Source: Ideonella paludis
Lineage (GTDB): Bacteria; Pseudomonadota; Gammaproteobacteria; Burkholderiales; Burkholderiaceae_C
Assembly: GCF_018069865.1 (NCBI RefSeq)
Contig: NZ_JAGQDG010000001.1
Span: 682,001-746,000 of the forward strand
DNA length: 64,000 nucleotides
Direction of reading: 5' to 3'
Of this stretch, positions 34,385 through 44,229 are shown one piece after another; positions within the stretch are counted from its first letter, which is position 1; each line of letters starts with the position of its first letter. Below the pieces are notes generated by a model that worked only from the letters and a program-made list of their open reading frames with translations, had not been told where the DNA came from and made no database searches. Position numbers and translations under genes: made by a program.

Positions 34385-34918
34385 ATGCCCACCTACGTCG
34401 CGTTCCTTCGCGCCATCAACGTCACCGGCCGCTTCCTGAAAATGAGCGCCTTGGCTGAGGCCTTTCATCAGCTAGAACATGCCGATGCGCGAACCTTTAT
34501 CAATTCGGGTAACGTCATATTCAGTGCATCAAGTGATTCTGCACAGACCTTGCAGAATTCGCTGGAGCAGCAGCTTGAGCCGCTGATCGGCTTTCGGTCG
34601 GAGGTGTTTTTGCGCAGCGGGGATGAGGTCAAGGCGATCTCTGCTGTGGCGAATGATCTGAAGGCTCGTGTGAGCAATGAGGGCGACATCAATGTCTGCT
34701 TTCTTTAAGCCCCCTTGAGTGCTGCGCAACGGGCTGAATTTGACCAATTGAAGACCGATATCGACGACTTTGTGCTGGGCGAGCGAGAGGTCTATTGGCT
34801 GTGCCAAACCAAGCAATCACAGAGCAAGTTCTCGAATGCGGTGCTGGAGCGCAAACTCAAGGCCAGAAGCACACTGCGGCGGGCGAGCATGCTCTCTGGT
34901 TTGGTGAACGAACTCTGA
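34385..34918 (+). pseudogene. DUF1697 gene with an in-frame stop
   Basis: The first part (MPTYVAFLRAINVTGRFLKMSALAEAF, INSGNVIF) and the second part (FDQLKTDIDDFVLGEREVYWLC, STLRRASMLSGLVNEL) are in the same frame and together make a full-length DUF1697 protein. They are split only by TAA at 34706-34708 between NVCFL and APLSAAQ. A single substitution (AAA or AAG to TAA) explains it. The break is either a real recent nonsense mutation or a base-call error. Confidence 0.82.
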
Positions 34919-34932
34919 GACGAGAGGCTTCA

Positions 34933-35277
34933 ATGACACACTATCTGATCTCCTTCCCCGCCTCGGCCATGAGTCATATTCCGGCAAGCGAGATGCCTGC
35001 GGTTTCGGACACTGCCCATGCGGTAATCCGCGAAGCGAAGGCGGCGGGGGTGTATGTGTTTGGCGGTGGCATTGACGAGTCCATTTCACCGGTGATGGTC
35101 ACGGGCGAGGGACAGGTTTCTGTGGGGACGTACCCAGAGACCGCCAAGTTCAACGGCGGCTTTTGTGTGGTCAAAGTCAGCACCCGGGAAGAGGCCGAAG
35201 CTTGGGCTGCGAAGATTGCTGCGGGATGCCGCTGTGCTCAAGAACTCAGGCCGTTCATGTTTGACCCTGAGTGCTGA
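34933..35277 (+). CDS. YciI-like protein
   Basis: A 114-residue protein: MTHYLISFPASAM, YVFGGGIDESISPVMVTGEGQV, and KVSTREEAEAWAAKIAAGCRCAQELRPFM fit the YCII/DGPF fold often seen with sigma factors. AGAGGC lies upstream of the ATG. Function unknown. Confidence 0.8.
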   Translation: MTHYLISFPASAMSHIPASEMPAVSDTAHAVIREAKAAGVYVFGGGIDESISPVMVTGEGQVSVGTYPETAKFNGGFCVVKVSTREEAEAWAAKIAAGCRCAQELRPFMFDPEC

Positions 35278-35324
35278 ATTGACGTTGTTCTTTATTGAAA
35301 GCAATCCTTCTGGCAGCGTTATTC

Positions 35325-35771
35325 ATGAAGCTCGTGTTCACCAAAGGCAGCGGCAAGTTTGACACCTTGGATGTAGTCCGGCCGGGTGGCAGGATCGAGC
35401 GAATGGATTGTCCTAAGCAGGGGATCATTCCGCATGACATGGTCCATTACGCTGTGGAGCACACCTTGAAGCAGCGAGGGTTTCTGGGCCGAGTCAAAGA
35501 GGGCGAAGCAGCAGGGTTCCACATGGAGGCCGAGGCGCAGAGTGATGCCGTCGAACGCCTGGTGGAGGTTTTTCAAGGAGACGCCTGGTCCGGTGGAACC
35601 ACAGCCGCTGCCGAGATGATGGCCTTGTATGCCGTGACTTGCTCTGCAAGAGCTTGCCCGGCGCTACCCATTGAAGCCAAAGAAATTGAGGCCGTTCGCA
35701 CAGCCATTGAAGCGCTGACCATGCAATGGCAGGCCGTGAAAGTGGGGCACTCCCTCACGTTGGAGCTTTAG
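35325..35771 (+). CDS. Conserved hypothetical protein
   Basis: A 148-residue soluble protein. The N-terminal half is a compact beta domain (MKLVFTKGSGKFDTLDVVRPGGRIERMDCPKQGIIPHDMVHYAVE); the C-terminal half is helical. I do not recognise the family. ATG at 35325 is preferred to an upstream in-frame start that would add a short hydrophobic stretch. Confidence 0.7.
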   Translation: MKLVFTKGSGKFDTLDVVRPGGRIERMDCPKQGIIPHDMVHYAVEHTLKQRGFLGRVKEGEAAGFHMEAEAQSDAVERLVEVFQGDAWSGGTTAAAEMMALYAVTCSARACPALPIEAKEIEAVRTAIEALTMQWQAVKVGHSLTLEL

Positions 35772-35886
35772 CGTTACCCGGAGTCCCAACGAGTTCCACC
35801 GCCTGGCGTTTCGACAACACGGCACCATGGCCAAACCCGCAGCACCGGTGCGTTTGAAAATGCCCGGCGATGTTGAGGGAGTTCGT

Positions 35887-36636
35887 TCAGACGCAGCGCC
35901 CCCCATCCACCGGAAACTCCACGCCGGTGATGAAGGACGACTCGTCGCTGGCCAAGAACACAGCCGCTTGGGCCACGTCATTGGGGGTGGAGAGGCGCCC
36001 CAGTGGGATGTTGGCCTGGAACTTTTGGCGGTTCTCTGGGGTGTCGGGCAGGCCCATGAAGGATTCGAGCAGGGCGGTGACGCCCATCACCGGGCAGATG
36101 CAGTTGACGCGAATGCCGTCAGGGCCCAACTCAGCCGCCATGGACTTGGACAAGATGTTGACCGCACCTTTGGAGCCGTTGTACCAAGTCAGACCCGGCC
36201 GGGGCCGGATGCCTGCGGTGGAGCCGATGTTGATGATGACGCCGCCCTTGGCCTCGCGCATCAGCGGCACCACGGCATGGGTCATGTGGAAGATGGACTT
36301 GACGTTGATGGCATAGACCTTGTCGAAGGTGGCTTCGTCCACCTCCAGCAGGGGTTGGTTGCGGTGGGTCCAGCCGGCGTTGTTGACGACGATGTCCAGG
36401 CGTTTGAATTGGGCCAGGGTGGCGGCTACTGTCGCGTCGATGTCGGCCCGTTGGGTCACGTCACAGCGCACGGCCAAGGCCCGCGGGCCCAGTTCAAGCG
36501 CCAGGGCCCGGGCGCCGGCTTCGTTGATGTCGGCCAGCACCACGGCCGCACCTTGGGCAATGTATTGGCGGGCGATTTCGGCGCCAAAGCCGCTGGCGGC
36601 TCCGGTGACGATGGCAACTTTGGCGGACAAGCGCAT
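35887..36636 (-). CDS. SDR family oxidoreductase
   Basis: A 249-residue classical SDR: TGAASGFG, NNAG, Ser in NIGSTAG, catalytic YNGSKGAV, and ITGVEFPVDGGRCV. CCAGGAG precedes the ATG at 36636. Related to glucose-dehydrogenase-type and 3-oxoacyl-reductase-type SDRs. The substrate is not inferable. A divergent MipA gene follows upstream. Confidence 0.9.
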   Translation of the reverse strand: MRLSAKVAIVTGAASGFGAEIARQYIAQGAAVVLADINEAGARALALELGPRALAVRCDVTQRADIDATVAATLAQFKRLDIVVNNAGWTHRNQPLLEVDEATFDKVYAINVKSIFHMTHAVVPLMREAKGGVIINIGSTAGIRPRPGLTWYNGSKGAVNILSKSMAAELGPDGIRVNCICPVMGVTALLESFMGLPDTPENRQKFQANIPLGRLSTPNDVAQAAVFLASDESSFITGVEFPVDGGRCV

Positions 36637-36741
36637 GGCAACTCCTGGAGGTGGGCGAGGATGAAAGCCCATGATCGCAGCAGGCTTCTGGCTTGCCAAC
36701 ATGGCTTGTACTTAAGATGCAGCTCATGACCTTAAGGCACC

Positions 36742-37692
36742 ATGGCCGATATGACTCACACCCAGCTGTTCTTGTGGCTTCAGCCCTGGCGTCAGAGGGG
36801 CAGTTCTGTCTCTCAGCGCTACCTTGGGGTTCAACCTTGGCTGTTTGCCAGTGTGCTGATGTGGAGCGGGGCGATGGCCCAAGCGCAAGAACAAGCGCCG
36901 GCAGCCCACGCAACTGATCAGAGTGCCGAGCCCGGGGAGGCACCCCGCCCTGAAGACAAGCCTGCCAGCTTTGACTACCAGGTGGGCGTGGCCATGATTT
37001 GGGGGTCCTCTTACTCGGGCAGTTCCAAGCAGACGGTCAAGTTGCGGCCGGTGTGGGGCGTGCAGTATGGGCGATTCAGGCTGGCCACCTCTCGCGCCTC
37101 TTTAGTGGAGCGCAGTGGCGGCCAGGGTGCTTTGCCTGGGGCCAGTGTGGAATTGGGCAGCATTGACCGCTGGCGTTTTGATGCAGCGTTGCGCGTCGAT
37201 GCTGGCCGCAAGTCCAAGGACGCCCCGGAGCTGCAAGGCCTTCCAGACATTGATCCCACCTTGAGGCTGCGGCTGCTGGCCGAGTACCGGCTCACTGAGG
37301 ATGCGCGAGTGGGATTGAACCTGTCGACTGATGTGGCCAACAAGCGGGGTGGCACTTTGCTGAGCTTGGACTATGGCCGAGGAGGCAGCTTGGCCCCTCA
37401 GTGGCGCTGGAGCGCCGGCGTGGGCCTGCAAGCAGCAGACGCTACTTATATGAACAGTTATCACGGCATTCCGCCTGGCACCACCAGCGCCTGGCCGGTC
37501 TACCAACCGTCATCGGGCTTGCACAGTGCGCGGGCGGGTGTCGGCGTGACTTGGCGCTTTGCGCCGCATTGGCGCGCTGGCGCTGCAGCTGGTGTGAGCA
37601 CCTTGCTGGGGCCGGCTGCGGACAGCCCCTTGACCCAGCAACGGGTGGGGGGCAATGTGACGGTGGGGTTGGTCTATATCGGCAAGCCTTGA
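36742..37692 (+). CDS. MipA/OmpV family outer-membrane protein
   Basis: A 316-residue precursor. A long N-region precedes the signal hydrophobic stretch (PWLFASVLMWSGAMAQAQ). The mature barrel starts DYQVGVAMIWGSSYSG and ends GGNVTVGLVYIGKP, as expected of MipA/OmpV. It sits in the outer membrane. MipA links murein synthases and hydrolases in E. coli; this member's role is unproven. Confidence 0.87.
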   Translation: MADMTHTQLFLWLQPWRQRGSSVSQRYLGVQPWLFASVLMWSGAMAQAQEQAPAAHATDQSAEPGEAPRPEDKPASFDYQVGVAMIWGSSYSGSSKQTVKLRPVWGVQYGRFRLATSRASLVERSGGQGALPGASVELGSIDRWRFDAALRVDAGRKSKDAPELQGLPDIDPTLRLRLLAEYRLTEDARVGLNLSTDVANKRGGTLLSLDYGRGGSLAPQWRWSAGVGLQAADATYMNSYHGIPPGTTSAWPVYQPSSGLHSARAGVGVTWRFAPHWRAGAAAGVSTLLGPAADSPLTQQRVGGNVTVGLVYIGKP

Positions 37693-37810
37693 GCTACCTG
37701 AGGGGCTTCTCATCATTGTCAGTACCCTGACGCTTTGTAATGGCAAGCCTGAGGGCTCGCTTGTGTTCCTCTCGCTAAGATCTCTTCTTTCCTGACCCTT
37801 AAAGGCATTT

Positions 37811-38401
37811 ATGCTGGCGTTGATCTTGGGCCTTGTGCTGTTTCTTGGCATTCATTCGGTGCGTGTCTTTGCCGAAGACTGGCGCACTGCCAGACGTGCC
37901 GCGATGGGTGAGAACGCCTGGAAGGGCATGTACTCGGTGGTCTCGGCGGTGGGGCTGGGCTTGATCATCTGGGGCTATGGTCTGGCCCGACAGGCCCCCG
38001 TGGTGCTGTGGGATACACCCACTTGGACGCGCCACTTCGCAGCCTTGTTGACCCTGTTGTCTTTTGTGTTGCTGGTGGCGGCCTATGTGCCGCGTAATGC
38101 ACTTAAAGCCAGGCTGCAACACCCCATGATTTTGGGCGTGAAGGTGTGGGCTTTGTCGCACCTGTTGGCCAACAACACCTTGGCCGATCTGCTGCTGTTC
38201 GGAGGATTCTTGGTGTGGGCCATCCTCTGCTTCCGTTCGGCACGGCGGCGTGAGCCGCTGGCCACGGCGCAGGCACCATCCGCCGCAGCAACGTCGTTGA
38301 CGGTGGCCATTGGCGTGGGCGCGTGGGCTGTGTTTGCCATGTGGGGCCATGCGGCCTTGATCGGCATCCGGCCCTTTGTCGCGGTAACGCCTACTTCTTG
38401 A
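37811..38401 (+). CDS. NnrU family membrane protein
   Basis: A 196-residue protein with about five helices. MLALILGLVLFLGIHSVRVFAEDWR, YSVVSAVGLGLIIWGYG and HPMILGVKVWALSHLLANNTLADLLLFG match the NnrU family, first found in nitrite/NO reduction regions. The stop overlaps the phosphoesterase gene on the other strand. Confidence 0.9.
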   Translation: MLALILGLVLFLGIHSVRVFAEDWRTARRAAMGENAWKGMYSVVSAVGLGLIIWGYGLARQAPVVLWDTPTWTRHFAALLTLLSFVLLVAAYVPRNALKARLQHPMILGVKVWALSHLLANNTLADLLLFGGFLVWAILCFRSARRREPLATAQAPSAAATSLTVAIGVGAWAVFAMWGHAALIGIRPFVAVTPTS

Positions 38402-40355
38402 TCTCGAAGCGATCCACGACCCGCCAGCCCGTGGGCAGGGGGTCGCTGAAGCTGGGGCGCGCGGGTACTTTGTCCAGCCCAATGAGAAACACTTCCAGCC
38501 CGGCTTCGGTGAGCTTAAAGCGCAGAAAGCCTTTGTAGTCCTCAATGGCCAGCGAGCCAAAGGCGTTGTTGGGCAACTGAGCAAAGGCGCCGCACATCAG
38601 CGCCAGATAAGCCCCAAACAACAGGCCGCCACCCAGCACGCCCATCAGCCCGACGCTGACCCACGTGGCCAGGGCGGCGGCGGTGGCCAGCCAGGGCCCA
38701 GGCAGCCATTGGCCCATGGTGTCTTTGACACCCAGGGCTTCCAGCCCGGCTTGCTGCAAGCCCACGCAGCTCAGCCAATAGAGCGCAAAGATCAAGAAGC
38801 CATGCGCCATGCCATGCAGCAAACCGCTGATAAGGCGCCAAGCTTGGGGGCCGGGCCCTTCCCAGGCGATGCGCACGCAGCCTGCCAGCAAGCCCATATT
38901 GATGAAGGCTGCAAAGGGGCTGAAGACCATGGCTTTAAGCCACAGCACGGCAGCGTCTCCAAAAGGCAGGGTGGCCATTGGCGCAAAGCCGTCTTGGGCG
39001 AAGCTCGCCTGGAACACGCCTGAGTTGACATAGGCGTTGAGCCCATAGATCACACCCAGGCACAGCGCAAAGCCGACATTGGAGTTCCAAATCTCGTCCA
39101 GGGTCTTGCTCATTCCTAACTTTAAAGGTGAGCGGCTGAAGCCGATGCGAAACATTGCCCAGAGGTTGGCCCAGGCCAGCCGGCGGCTGCTTGCGGGGTG
39201 GGGCCACACGGCTTGGGGTTCGAACTTTGGCAGGGTGGGGTCGATGATGTCCACCCGCCCGGCTCGGACGCGCTGCTGCAAGTCAGGGCTGACAGCATGG
39301 GGTTCGGGCTCGCGGTTCAGCACCTTGGGAGCCTGCACATCTTGGCAATGGGTGGGATGGGCAAAGGCGCCACCCACGCCGCAGGTCACCAAGTGGCTGT
39401 CATGCTGGGTCAGCGGGTCGCAGGCCAAGGTCTCGCGGGCATAGTGATGCAGGTCGCCCGCCAAGCGCAGGCGAATGCGTGCGCCTGCGGCCTCGATGGC
39501 GGCTTCCAAGCGCTGGTAGCGCTTGGGGTAGCCTGCAGAGGCACCATCGCCCAAGGGGCGGGTCCAAAAGGGCTCCGGGTAGAGCAGCATCACGTCGTCG
39601 CCGGCACAAATGCCGCCGCCATCGCGGCCGGCTTGAAGCAGAGCCGTGAAGGCTTCGAGCTGCTGACGGTCGATGTCACCCACCAAGGCGAAGTCCAGAC
39701 CCAGCAGCCAAAAGCCTTGGGGCAGGCGGGCCGCAAACCAGGTTTGACGCTGCGGTGTGCGTGCGCCATTCACAGCGCCTTTGTCGTAGTTCACAAAGTA
39801 ACGACAAAATGTGGAGGCGGAGTCAAACCAGTCGTGGTTCTGCGGAATTCCTGCGATGAATTTGTGGGGACCTTGGGCTGTTGCGGCGGCCTCCGGGTCA
39901 TGGCGGACAAAGCGGCTCTGTGGGTCTCGGGCCAGTGCAAAGGGCTCGATGAAGCGGTATTGGTACTCCTCAGGGCTGGCGGTGGGGTAAGCCAGGTCAC
40001 CCCCCAAGACCAGCAACTCTCCCTCCGGCAAAGTGAGCCGATCTTCATGGCCCGCACCGGTGCTGACTTCCAGCTCTCGCTTGAGCAGCGCCTGAGCCAC
40101 GGTGAAGCTGGCGTTACCCCCGTCGCCGGTGTCGGACAGGAAGTCGAACCAAAAGGGCTCTTCACGGCTGGCGCTGCGCTGGGAAAAGTCCAAGGGCTGC
40201 AGCACCGGCGAAAAGGTTTCGCGTCGATCCAGATTGCGCTGAAAGCTGGCGGATTGCAGCAATTCGCGCCCCGCCTGCCACAGCACCGGCGGCGAATACC
40301 AGGCGACAGGGCGTCGGTGGCGGGGTGTCTCTTGGGTGCCGAAGGTGGTGCTCAT
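38391..40355 (-). CDS. Metallophosphoesterase fused to a membrane domain
   Basis: A 654-residue protein. Residues 1-350 carry a calcineurin-like phosphoesterase: DFLSDTGDGGNA, VLGGDLAYP, IPQNHDWFD (GNHD has become QNHD) and LRLAGDLHHYAR. The remainder holds about five or six hydrophobic helices and a short cytoplasmic tail. Such an arrangement suggests a membrane-anchored hydrolase; the substrate is unknown. Confidence 0.82.
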   Translation of the reverse strand: MSTTFGTQETPRHRRPVAWYSPPVLWQAGRELLQSASFQRNLDRRETFSPVLQPLDFSQRSASREEPFWFDFLSDTGDGGNASFTVAQALLKRELEVSTGAGHEDRLTLPEGELLVLGGDLAYPTASPEEYQYRFIEPFALARDPQSRFVRHDPEAAATAQGPHKFIAGIPQNHDWFDSASTFCRYFVNYDKGAVNGARTPQRQTWFAARLPQGFWLLGLDFALVGDIDRQQLEAFTALLQAGRDGGGICAGDDVMLLYPEPFWTRPLGDGASAGYPKRYQRLEAAIEAAGARIRLRLAGDLHHYARETLACDPLTQHDSHLVTCGVGGAFAHPTHCQDVQAPKVLNREPEPHAVSPDLQQRVRAGRVDIIDPTLPKFEPQAVWPHPASSRRLAWANLWAMFRIGFSRSPLKLGMSKTLDEIWNSNVGFALCLGVIYGLNAYVNSGVFQASFAQDGFAPMATLPFGDAAVLWLKAMVFSPFAAFINMGLLAGCVRIAWEGPGPQAWRLISGLLHGMAHGFLIFALYWLSCVGLQQAGLEALGVKDTMGQWLPGPWLATAAALATWVSVGLMGVLGGGLLFGAYLALMCGAFAQLPNNAFGSLAIEDYKGFLRFKLTEAGLEVFLIGLDKVPARPSFSDPLPTGWRVVDRFEIKK

Positions 40356-40382
40356 GGCGGCATGCTACCGCCGAGACTGGCT

Positions 40383-41789
40383 TCAAATGCGAATCGAAGA
40401 GACGGCCTGAGCCAATTGGTTGGCTTGAGACTTCAGGCTTTCTGCAGCGGCTGCGCTTTGCTCAACCAAGGCGGCATTTTGTTGGGTGACGGCATCCAGT
40501 TGATGCACGGCGTCATTGACCAAAACCAGGCCGTCGCGTTGTTCGCCCGTGGCCGCGGTGATCTCGCTGATGATGTGTGAAACGCGCTGGACGGAGCCCA
40601 CGATGTCGGTCATGGTGGTGCCGGCATCTTGAACCAAGCGCGTCCCACTCTCGACCTTGTCCACACTGGCGCTGATGAGGGATTTGATTTCGCGTGCAGC
40701 CTCTGCCGAGCGCTGAGCCAAGGAGCGCACCTCACCAGCCACCACCGCAAAGCCGCGACCTTGCTCCCCTGCGCGGGCGGCTTCTACCGCGGCATTCAAG
40801 GCCAGGATGTTGGTTTGGAATGCAATGCCATCGATCACGCCGATGATGTCGCCAATCTTGCGAGAGCTCTGTTGAATGTCTTGCATGGTGCTCACCACGG
40901 CGGCCACCACTTCGCCGCCGCGTTCGGCCACCTGTGCGGCACTGGCGGCCAGGTCATTGGCCGTGCGCGCGGACTCGGCGGTTTGCTTGACGGTGCTGGT
41001 CAATTCCACCACTGACGAAGAGGTCTGCTGCAGATGGCCGGCAGCTTGTTCTGTGCGATGACTCAAGTCTGCGTTACCACCCGCAATCTCGGCGGAAGCC
41101 GATTGAATGCTGCCAATGGTCTGGTGCACTGCGGCCATAGAGCCATGCAGTTGCAGCAGCGCTTGCTTGAGCGCGGTGGCCGCACGCGTGCTGGTGTCGA
41201 TGTCACGAACATCCAGGCTGATGTGGGCATCGGTTTGAACCTTGCTCACCAGCAAACTCAACTCGTCGCCTTGGTTGGCATCTCGGCGAAGCAGCACGGC
41301 CATGTAAATCTCGAAGGCGGTTTGGGCAACGACGTAGCCGGCATGGGCCAAGACCCGGGCGAAGTCGGGCTCGGTAAGGCAGTACGTTCCGTAGCCCGCT
41401 GCTTGCAGGCGGTCAAAGGCAATGTGGTGCACTGCCACCAGCCCGGCACCCAGGAGCAAAGGCCGCCAATCGCGGTAGGACAGCAGAAACGCCAGCACCA
41501 CGAACACGCCAAAGTGGAACTCCACAATGCCTCGGGCCAATTGAATGTGCAAAGCCACACTGCCCATCAGGGTCGCGGCCAGTGTCAGGCGGGAGGCCAA
41601 GCTACCGGGAAAGAGCCGGGCGATGCCTAAACCGACCACCAGCAGCGGCAATCCCACCATCAAGGCGAGATTCACTTGGTTGAAGTGCCAGCCGGTTGCC
41701 ACGGCGATCACCGTAGAGACCAAGAGGGCGAGACTCATCAGTCGGTCTGCCCGAGCTGAAATTCGGGTCGGGGTGTTGGTCGCGTCCAT
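40383..41789 (-). CDS. Methyl-accepting chemotaxis protein
   Basis: A 468-residue receptor. Several N-terminal transmembrane helices (about residues 15-150) form a membrane sensor rather than a periplasmic domain. The signalling domain has the hairpin tip [49 protein letters not shown]. Signal unknown; a membrane-dissolved or energy-related cue is plausible. Confidence 0.92.
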   Translation of the reverse strand: MDATNTPTRISARADRLMSLALLVSTVIAVATGWHFNQVNLALMVGLPLLVVGLGIARLFPGSLASRLTLAATLMGSVALHIQLARGIVEFHFGVFVVLAFLLSYRDWRPLLLGAGLVAVHHIAFDRLQAAGYGTYCLTEPDFARVLAHAGYVVAQTAFEIYMAVLLRRDANQGDELSLLVSKVQTDAHISLDVRDIDTSTRAATALKQALLQLHGSMAAVHQTIGSIQSASAEIAGGNADLSHRTEQAAGHLQQTSSSVVELTSTVKQTAESARTANDLAASAAQVAERGGEVVAAVVSTMQDIQQSSRKIGDIIGVIDGIAFQTNILALNAAVEAARAGEQGRGFAVVAGEVRSLAQRSAEAAREIKSLISASVDKVESGTRLVQDAGTTMTDIVGSVQRVSHIISEITAATGEQRDGLVLVNDAVHQLDAVTQQNAALVEQSAAAAESLKSQANQLAQAVSSIRI

Positions 41790-41818
41790 CGCCTTTAGTC
41801 CTTTCGGGGCCGAATGTC

Positions 41819-41837
41819 CGCTGCCTGCGAGGCAGCG
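41819..41837. other. Perfect hairpin in the chemotaxis gene leader
   Basis: CGCTGCCT and AGGCAGCG pair perfectly around GCG, 30 bases before the receptor start codon. It could shape the mRNA leader or be a weak terminator of the preceding transcript. Confidence 0.35.
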
Positions 41838-41842
41838 GCGAA

Positions 41843-41863
41843 GTTCACGCAGTCTGCGCGAAC
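41843..41863. promoter_or_regulatory. Near-perfect palindrome upstream of the chemotaxis gene
   Basis: A 21-base inverted repeat with 10-base arms (GTTCACGCAG and CTGCGCGAAC, 9 of 10 paired) around a central T, 53 bases before the receptor start. It looks like the binding site of a dimeric regulator; none can be assigned. Confidence 0.4.
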
Positions 41864-41927
41864 GTGGTGCCGGAAAAGAGGAGAAAAGAGGCCGGACGCC
41901 GGGGTAATCGTCTAAACCCTTAGGGGT

Positions 41928-42419
41928 TCACTGCAGACGCTTGACCTTGGCCGTGGTATTCAGGCCTTCAATTTGCAAGTAAAACGCCCCCAAAACCCCG
42001 CGACGAATGGTGACTTTGGGGTTCTTAGCCGGCCAATACACGCGGCTGCCGTCGGTGACCTGCCAAACCTGGCCGTTGGCTAAGGTGAACTTGGTTTTAG
42101 CGTCCCAACCCTCAAAGTCGCCAGGCAGCATGCTGGTGATGGTGTCGACGGCGCCTTCTTGTGCGACCTTTTGTTCCATGCCAAAGCGCTCAGCAGGCGT
42201 TTGAACAGGGAGAGGGACAGCCGGCATCGCAGCGGCCACCGGGGCGGCGGGCTGTGCAACGGCCATGTCGGCCAGTTTGTCGTAACACGCCAAGCGTGCG
42301 GAGGCCTCGCTGACTTGGCGGCAGCGTTGCCAGTCTGCCGCCACTGGAGTGGCCCACGCAGCAGTGATGAAGCCGGCCGACAAGGACAGGGCTGTGGCAA
42401 AGGTGGCGAGAGCGTACAT
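41928..42419 (-). CDS. Periplasmic protein of unknown function
   Basis: A 163-residue protein with a signal peptide (YALATFATALSLSAGFITAAWA). Next comes a short DWQRCRQVSEASARLACYDKLAD region with two Cys, typical of exported proteins that open with W..C......R..CYD. The C-terminal beta domain includes LANGQVWQVTDGSRVYWPAKNPKVTIRRG. The start at 42419 is preferred because it opens the signal. Role unknown. Confidence 0.78.
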   Translation of the reverse strand: MYALATFATALSLSAGFITAAWATPVAADWQRCRQVSEASARLACYDKLADMAVAQPAAPVAAAMPAVPLPVQTPAERFGMEQKVAQEGAVDTITSMLPGDFEGWDAKTKFTLANGQVWQVTDGSRVYWPAKNPKVTIRRGVLGAFYLQIEGLNTTAKVKRLQ

Positions 42420-42610
42420 AGGCTTGAGGTCGGTCGCTGAGCGAGAAGATTGGGATGATGCCGCATCTGCGTCGGCTCGGGGAATTCCCAGGCTTCGAGA
42501 TAGGGGCCGGTCAAAAACAGAGGGCCCACTTGGCCGCACAATCCTAGCTTGTTCTCAGACGTGGCCATTACCCATTGCGCCACCGTCACCGCCTGATCAA
42601 GGAGACCCTC

Positions 42611-44194
42611 ATGCTGACCCGCACTGCTTCGTTCTCGCTTTCTGCTGTGGCCTTGGGGGTCGCGCTTTGGGCCGGGGTTTATGCCCCAGAGGCCCATGCT
42701 GCTGCCCCGGCGGGCTATAGCGCGCCTTCCAGCACCATCACGTGGCTGGCGGCTGCGGGAGATGCTGACATCGAGAAGGCTTTTGCGCAGGGCAAGGCTG
42801 AGAAGAAGCCAGTGTTGGTGTACTGGGGCGCCAAGTGGTGCCCGCCGTGCAACCAGCTCAAGGCCACCTTGTTCAACCGCCAGGACTTTGCCGAGCGGGC
42901 CAAGCACTTTGTGGCGGTGAATATCGATGGTGACTTGCCAGGGGCCCAGAAGCTGGGCTCACGTTTCAAGGTGCGGGGTTATCCCACCATGATTCTGTTC
43001 AGCCCTGACGGTGCGGAGATCACCCGCCTGCCCGGCGAGGTGGATGCCCCCATGGTGATGAATGTGCTGCAGATGGGCTTGGCCGGTGGGCGGCCCGTCA
43101 AGACGGTGTTGGCTGAGGCGCGGGCGGGCAAGCCCGTGACGGCTAATGAGTGGCGCATGTTGGCGTATTACTCTTGGGACACCGATGAAGCGCAACTGGT
43201 GCCCGCGCCGGAGCGGCCGGGCTTGTTGGCGCAGCTTGCGGCGGCCTGCCCGCCGGCCGAAGCCGACACGGCGATGCGCTTGCTGTTGAAGTCGCTGGCG
43301 GAGAGTGACGAGGGCAAGGGTGTCAAGCCCGACGCAGCGCTGCGCGACAAGGTCCGCAAGATGCTCGCCGACCCCGTGGCCACGCGCGCTCAGATGGATG
43401 TGGTGGTGAATGCTTCTGCCGATGTGGTGCGGGGTCTTGCCCCGCAAGCCGGTGCGGAACGCAAGCAACTGGTCGAGGCTTTCGATGCCGCCTTGCAGCG
43501 TCTGCAGGGTGACAAGAGCTTGTCACGCTCCGACCGCATGTCCGCCTTGATCGGTCGGGTGGAGCTGGCTCGCATCGACATGCCCAAAGACACGGTGCAG
43601 CCCAAGCTGGCCGACGCCTTGACCCAGCAGGTCAAAGCCGAGGTCAGCAAGGCCGATACGGAGATCACTGATGGCTATGAGCGCCAGGCAGTCATCACCT
43701 CGGCCGCGCACCTCTTGGGGCAAGCAGGCTTGTGGAAGGAGTCGGATGCCCTGCTCAAGGCCAATTTGAGCAAGAGTCATTCTCCTTACTACCTGATGAG
43801 CCAGTTGGGCAGCAATGCCAAAAAGCAGGGTCGCACGGCGGACGCGCTGGATTGGTACAGCCAAGCCTTTGCCAAGAGCGAAGGCCCGGCCACGCGTTTG
43901 CAATGGGGTTCCAGCTATCTGAGTGCCTTGGTCGACATGTCACCCCAAGATGCCAAGCGCATTGAGCAGACGGCCAGCCAGCTCATCACCGAGGCGGCCA
44001 ACCAGCAGGGCGCGTTTTATGAGCGCAGTGCTCGTTCATTGCAGCGTGTGGGCCAGAAGCTGGCCGCTTGGAATGGCAAGGGCGAGCACAAAGACGTGAT
44101 CCAGCGCCTGCGCCAGCAGATCACCCCTGTCTGCGCCAAGCTGCCCACGGAGGGTGGGCAAAAATCGGTGTGTGAAGGCGTGATCAAGGCGTGA
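42611..44194 (+). CDS. Exported thioredoxin-fold protein with long helical C-terminus
   Basis: A 527-residue protein. Signal peptide (SFSLSAVALGVALWAGVYAPEAHA), then a thioredoxin domain (about 35-165) with active site AKWCPPCNQL and cis-Pro in GYPTMILF. About 350 residues of helical TPR-like sequence follow. AAGGAGA precedes the ATG. Likely a periplasmic thiol-disulphide protein; partner unknown. Confidence 0.85.
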   Translation: MLTRTASFSLSAVALGVALWAGVYAPEAHAAAPAGYSAPSSTITWLAAAGDADIEKAFAQGKAEKKPVLVYWGAKWCPPCNQLKATLFNRQDFAERAKHFVAVNIDGDLPGAQKLGSRFKVRGYPTMILFSPDGAEITRLPGEVDAPMVMNVLQMGLAGGRPVKTVLAEARAGKPVTANEWRMLAYYSWDTDEAQLVPAPERPGLLAQLAAACPPAEADTAMRLLLKSLAESDEGKGVKPDAALRDKVRKMLADPVATRAQMDVVVNASADVVRGLAPQAGAERKQLVEAFDAALQRLQGDKSLSRSDRMSALIGRVELARIDMPKDTVQPKLADALTQQVKAEVSKADTEITDGYERQAVITSAAHLLGQAGLWKESDALLKANLSKSHSPYYLMSQLGSNAKKQGRTADALDWYSQAFAKSEGPATRLQWGSSYLSALVDMSPQDAKRIEQTASQLITEAANQQGAFYERSARSLQRVGQKLAAWNGKGEHKDVIQRLRQQITPVCAKLPTEGGQKSVCEGVIKA

Positions 44195-44229
44195 GGCTCC
44201 ACAGCAGCAACACAAGGGGTGAATGAACC

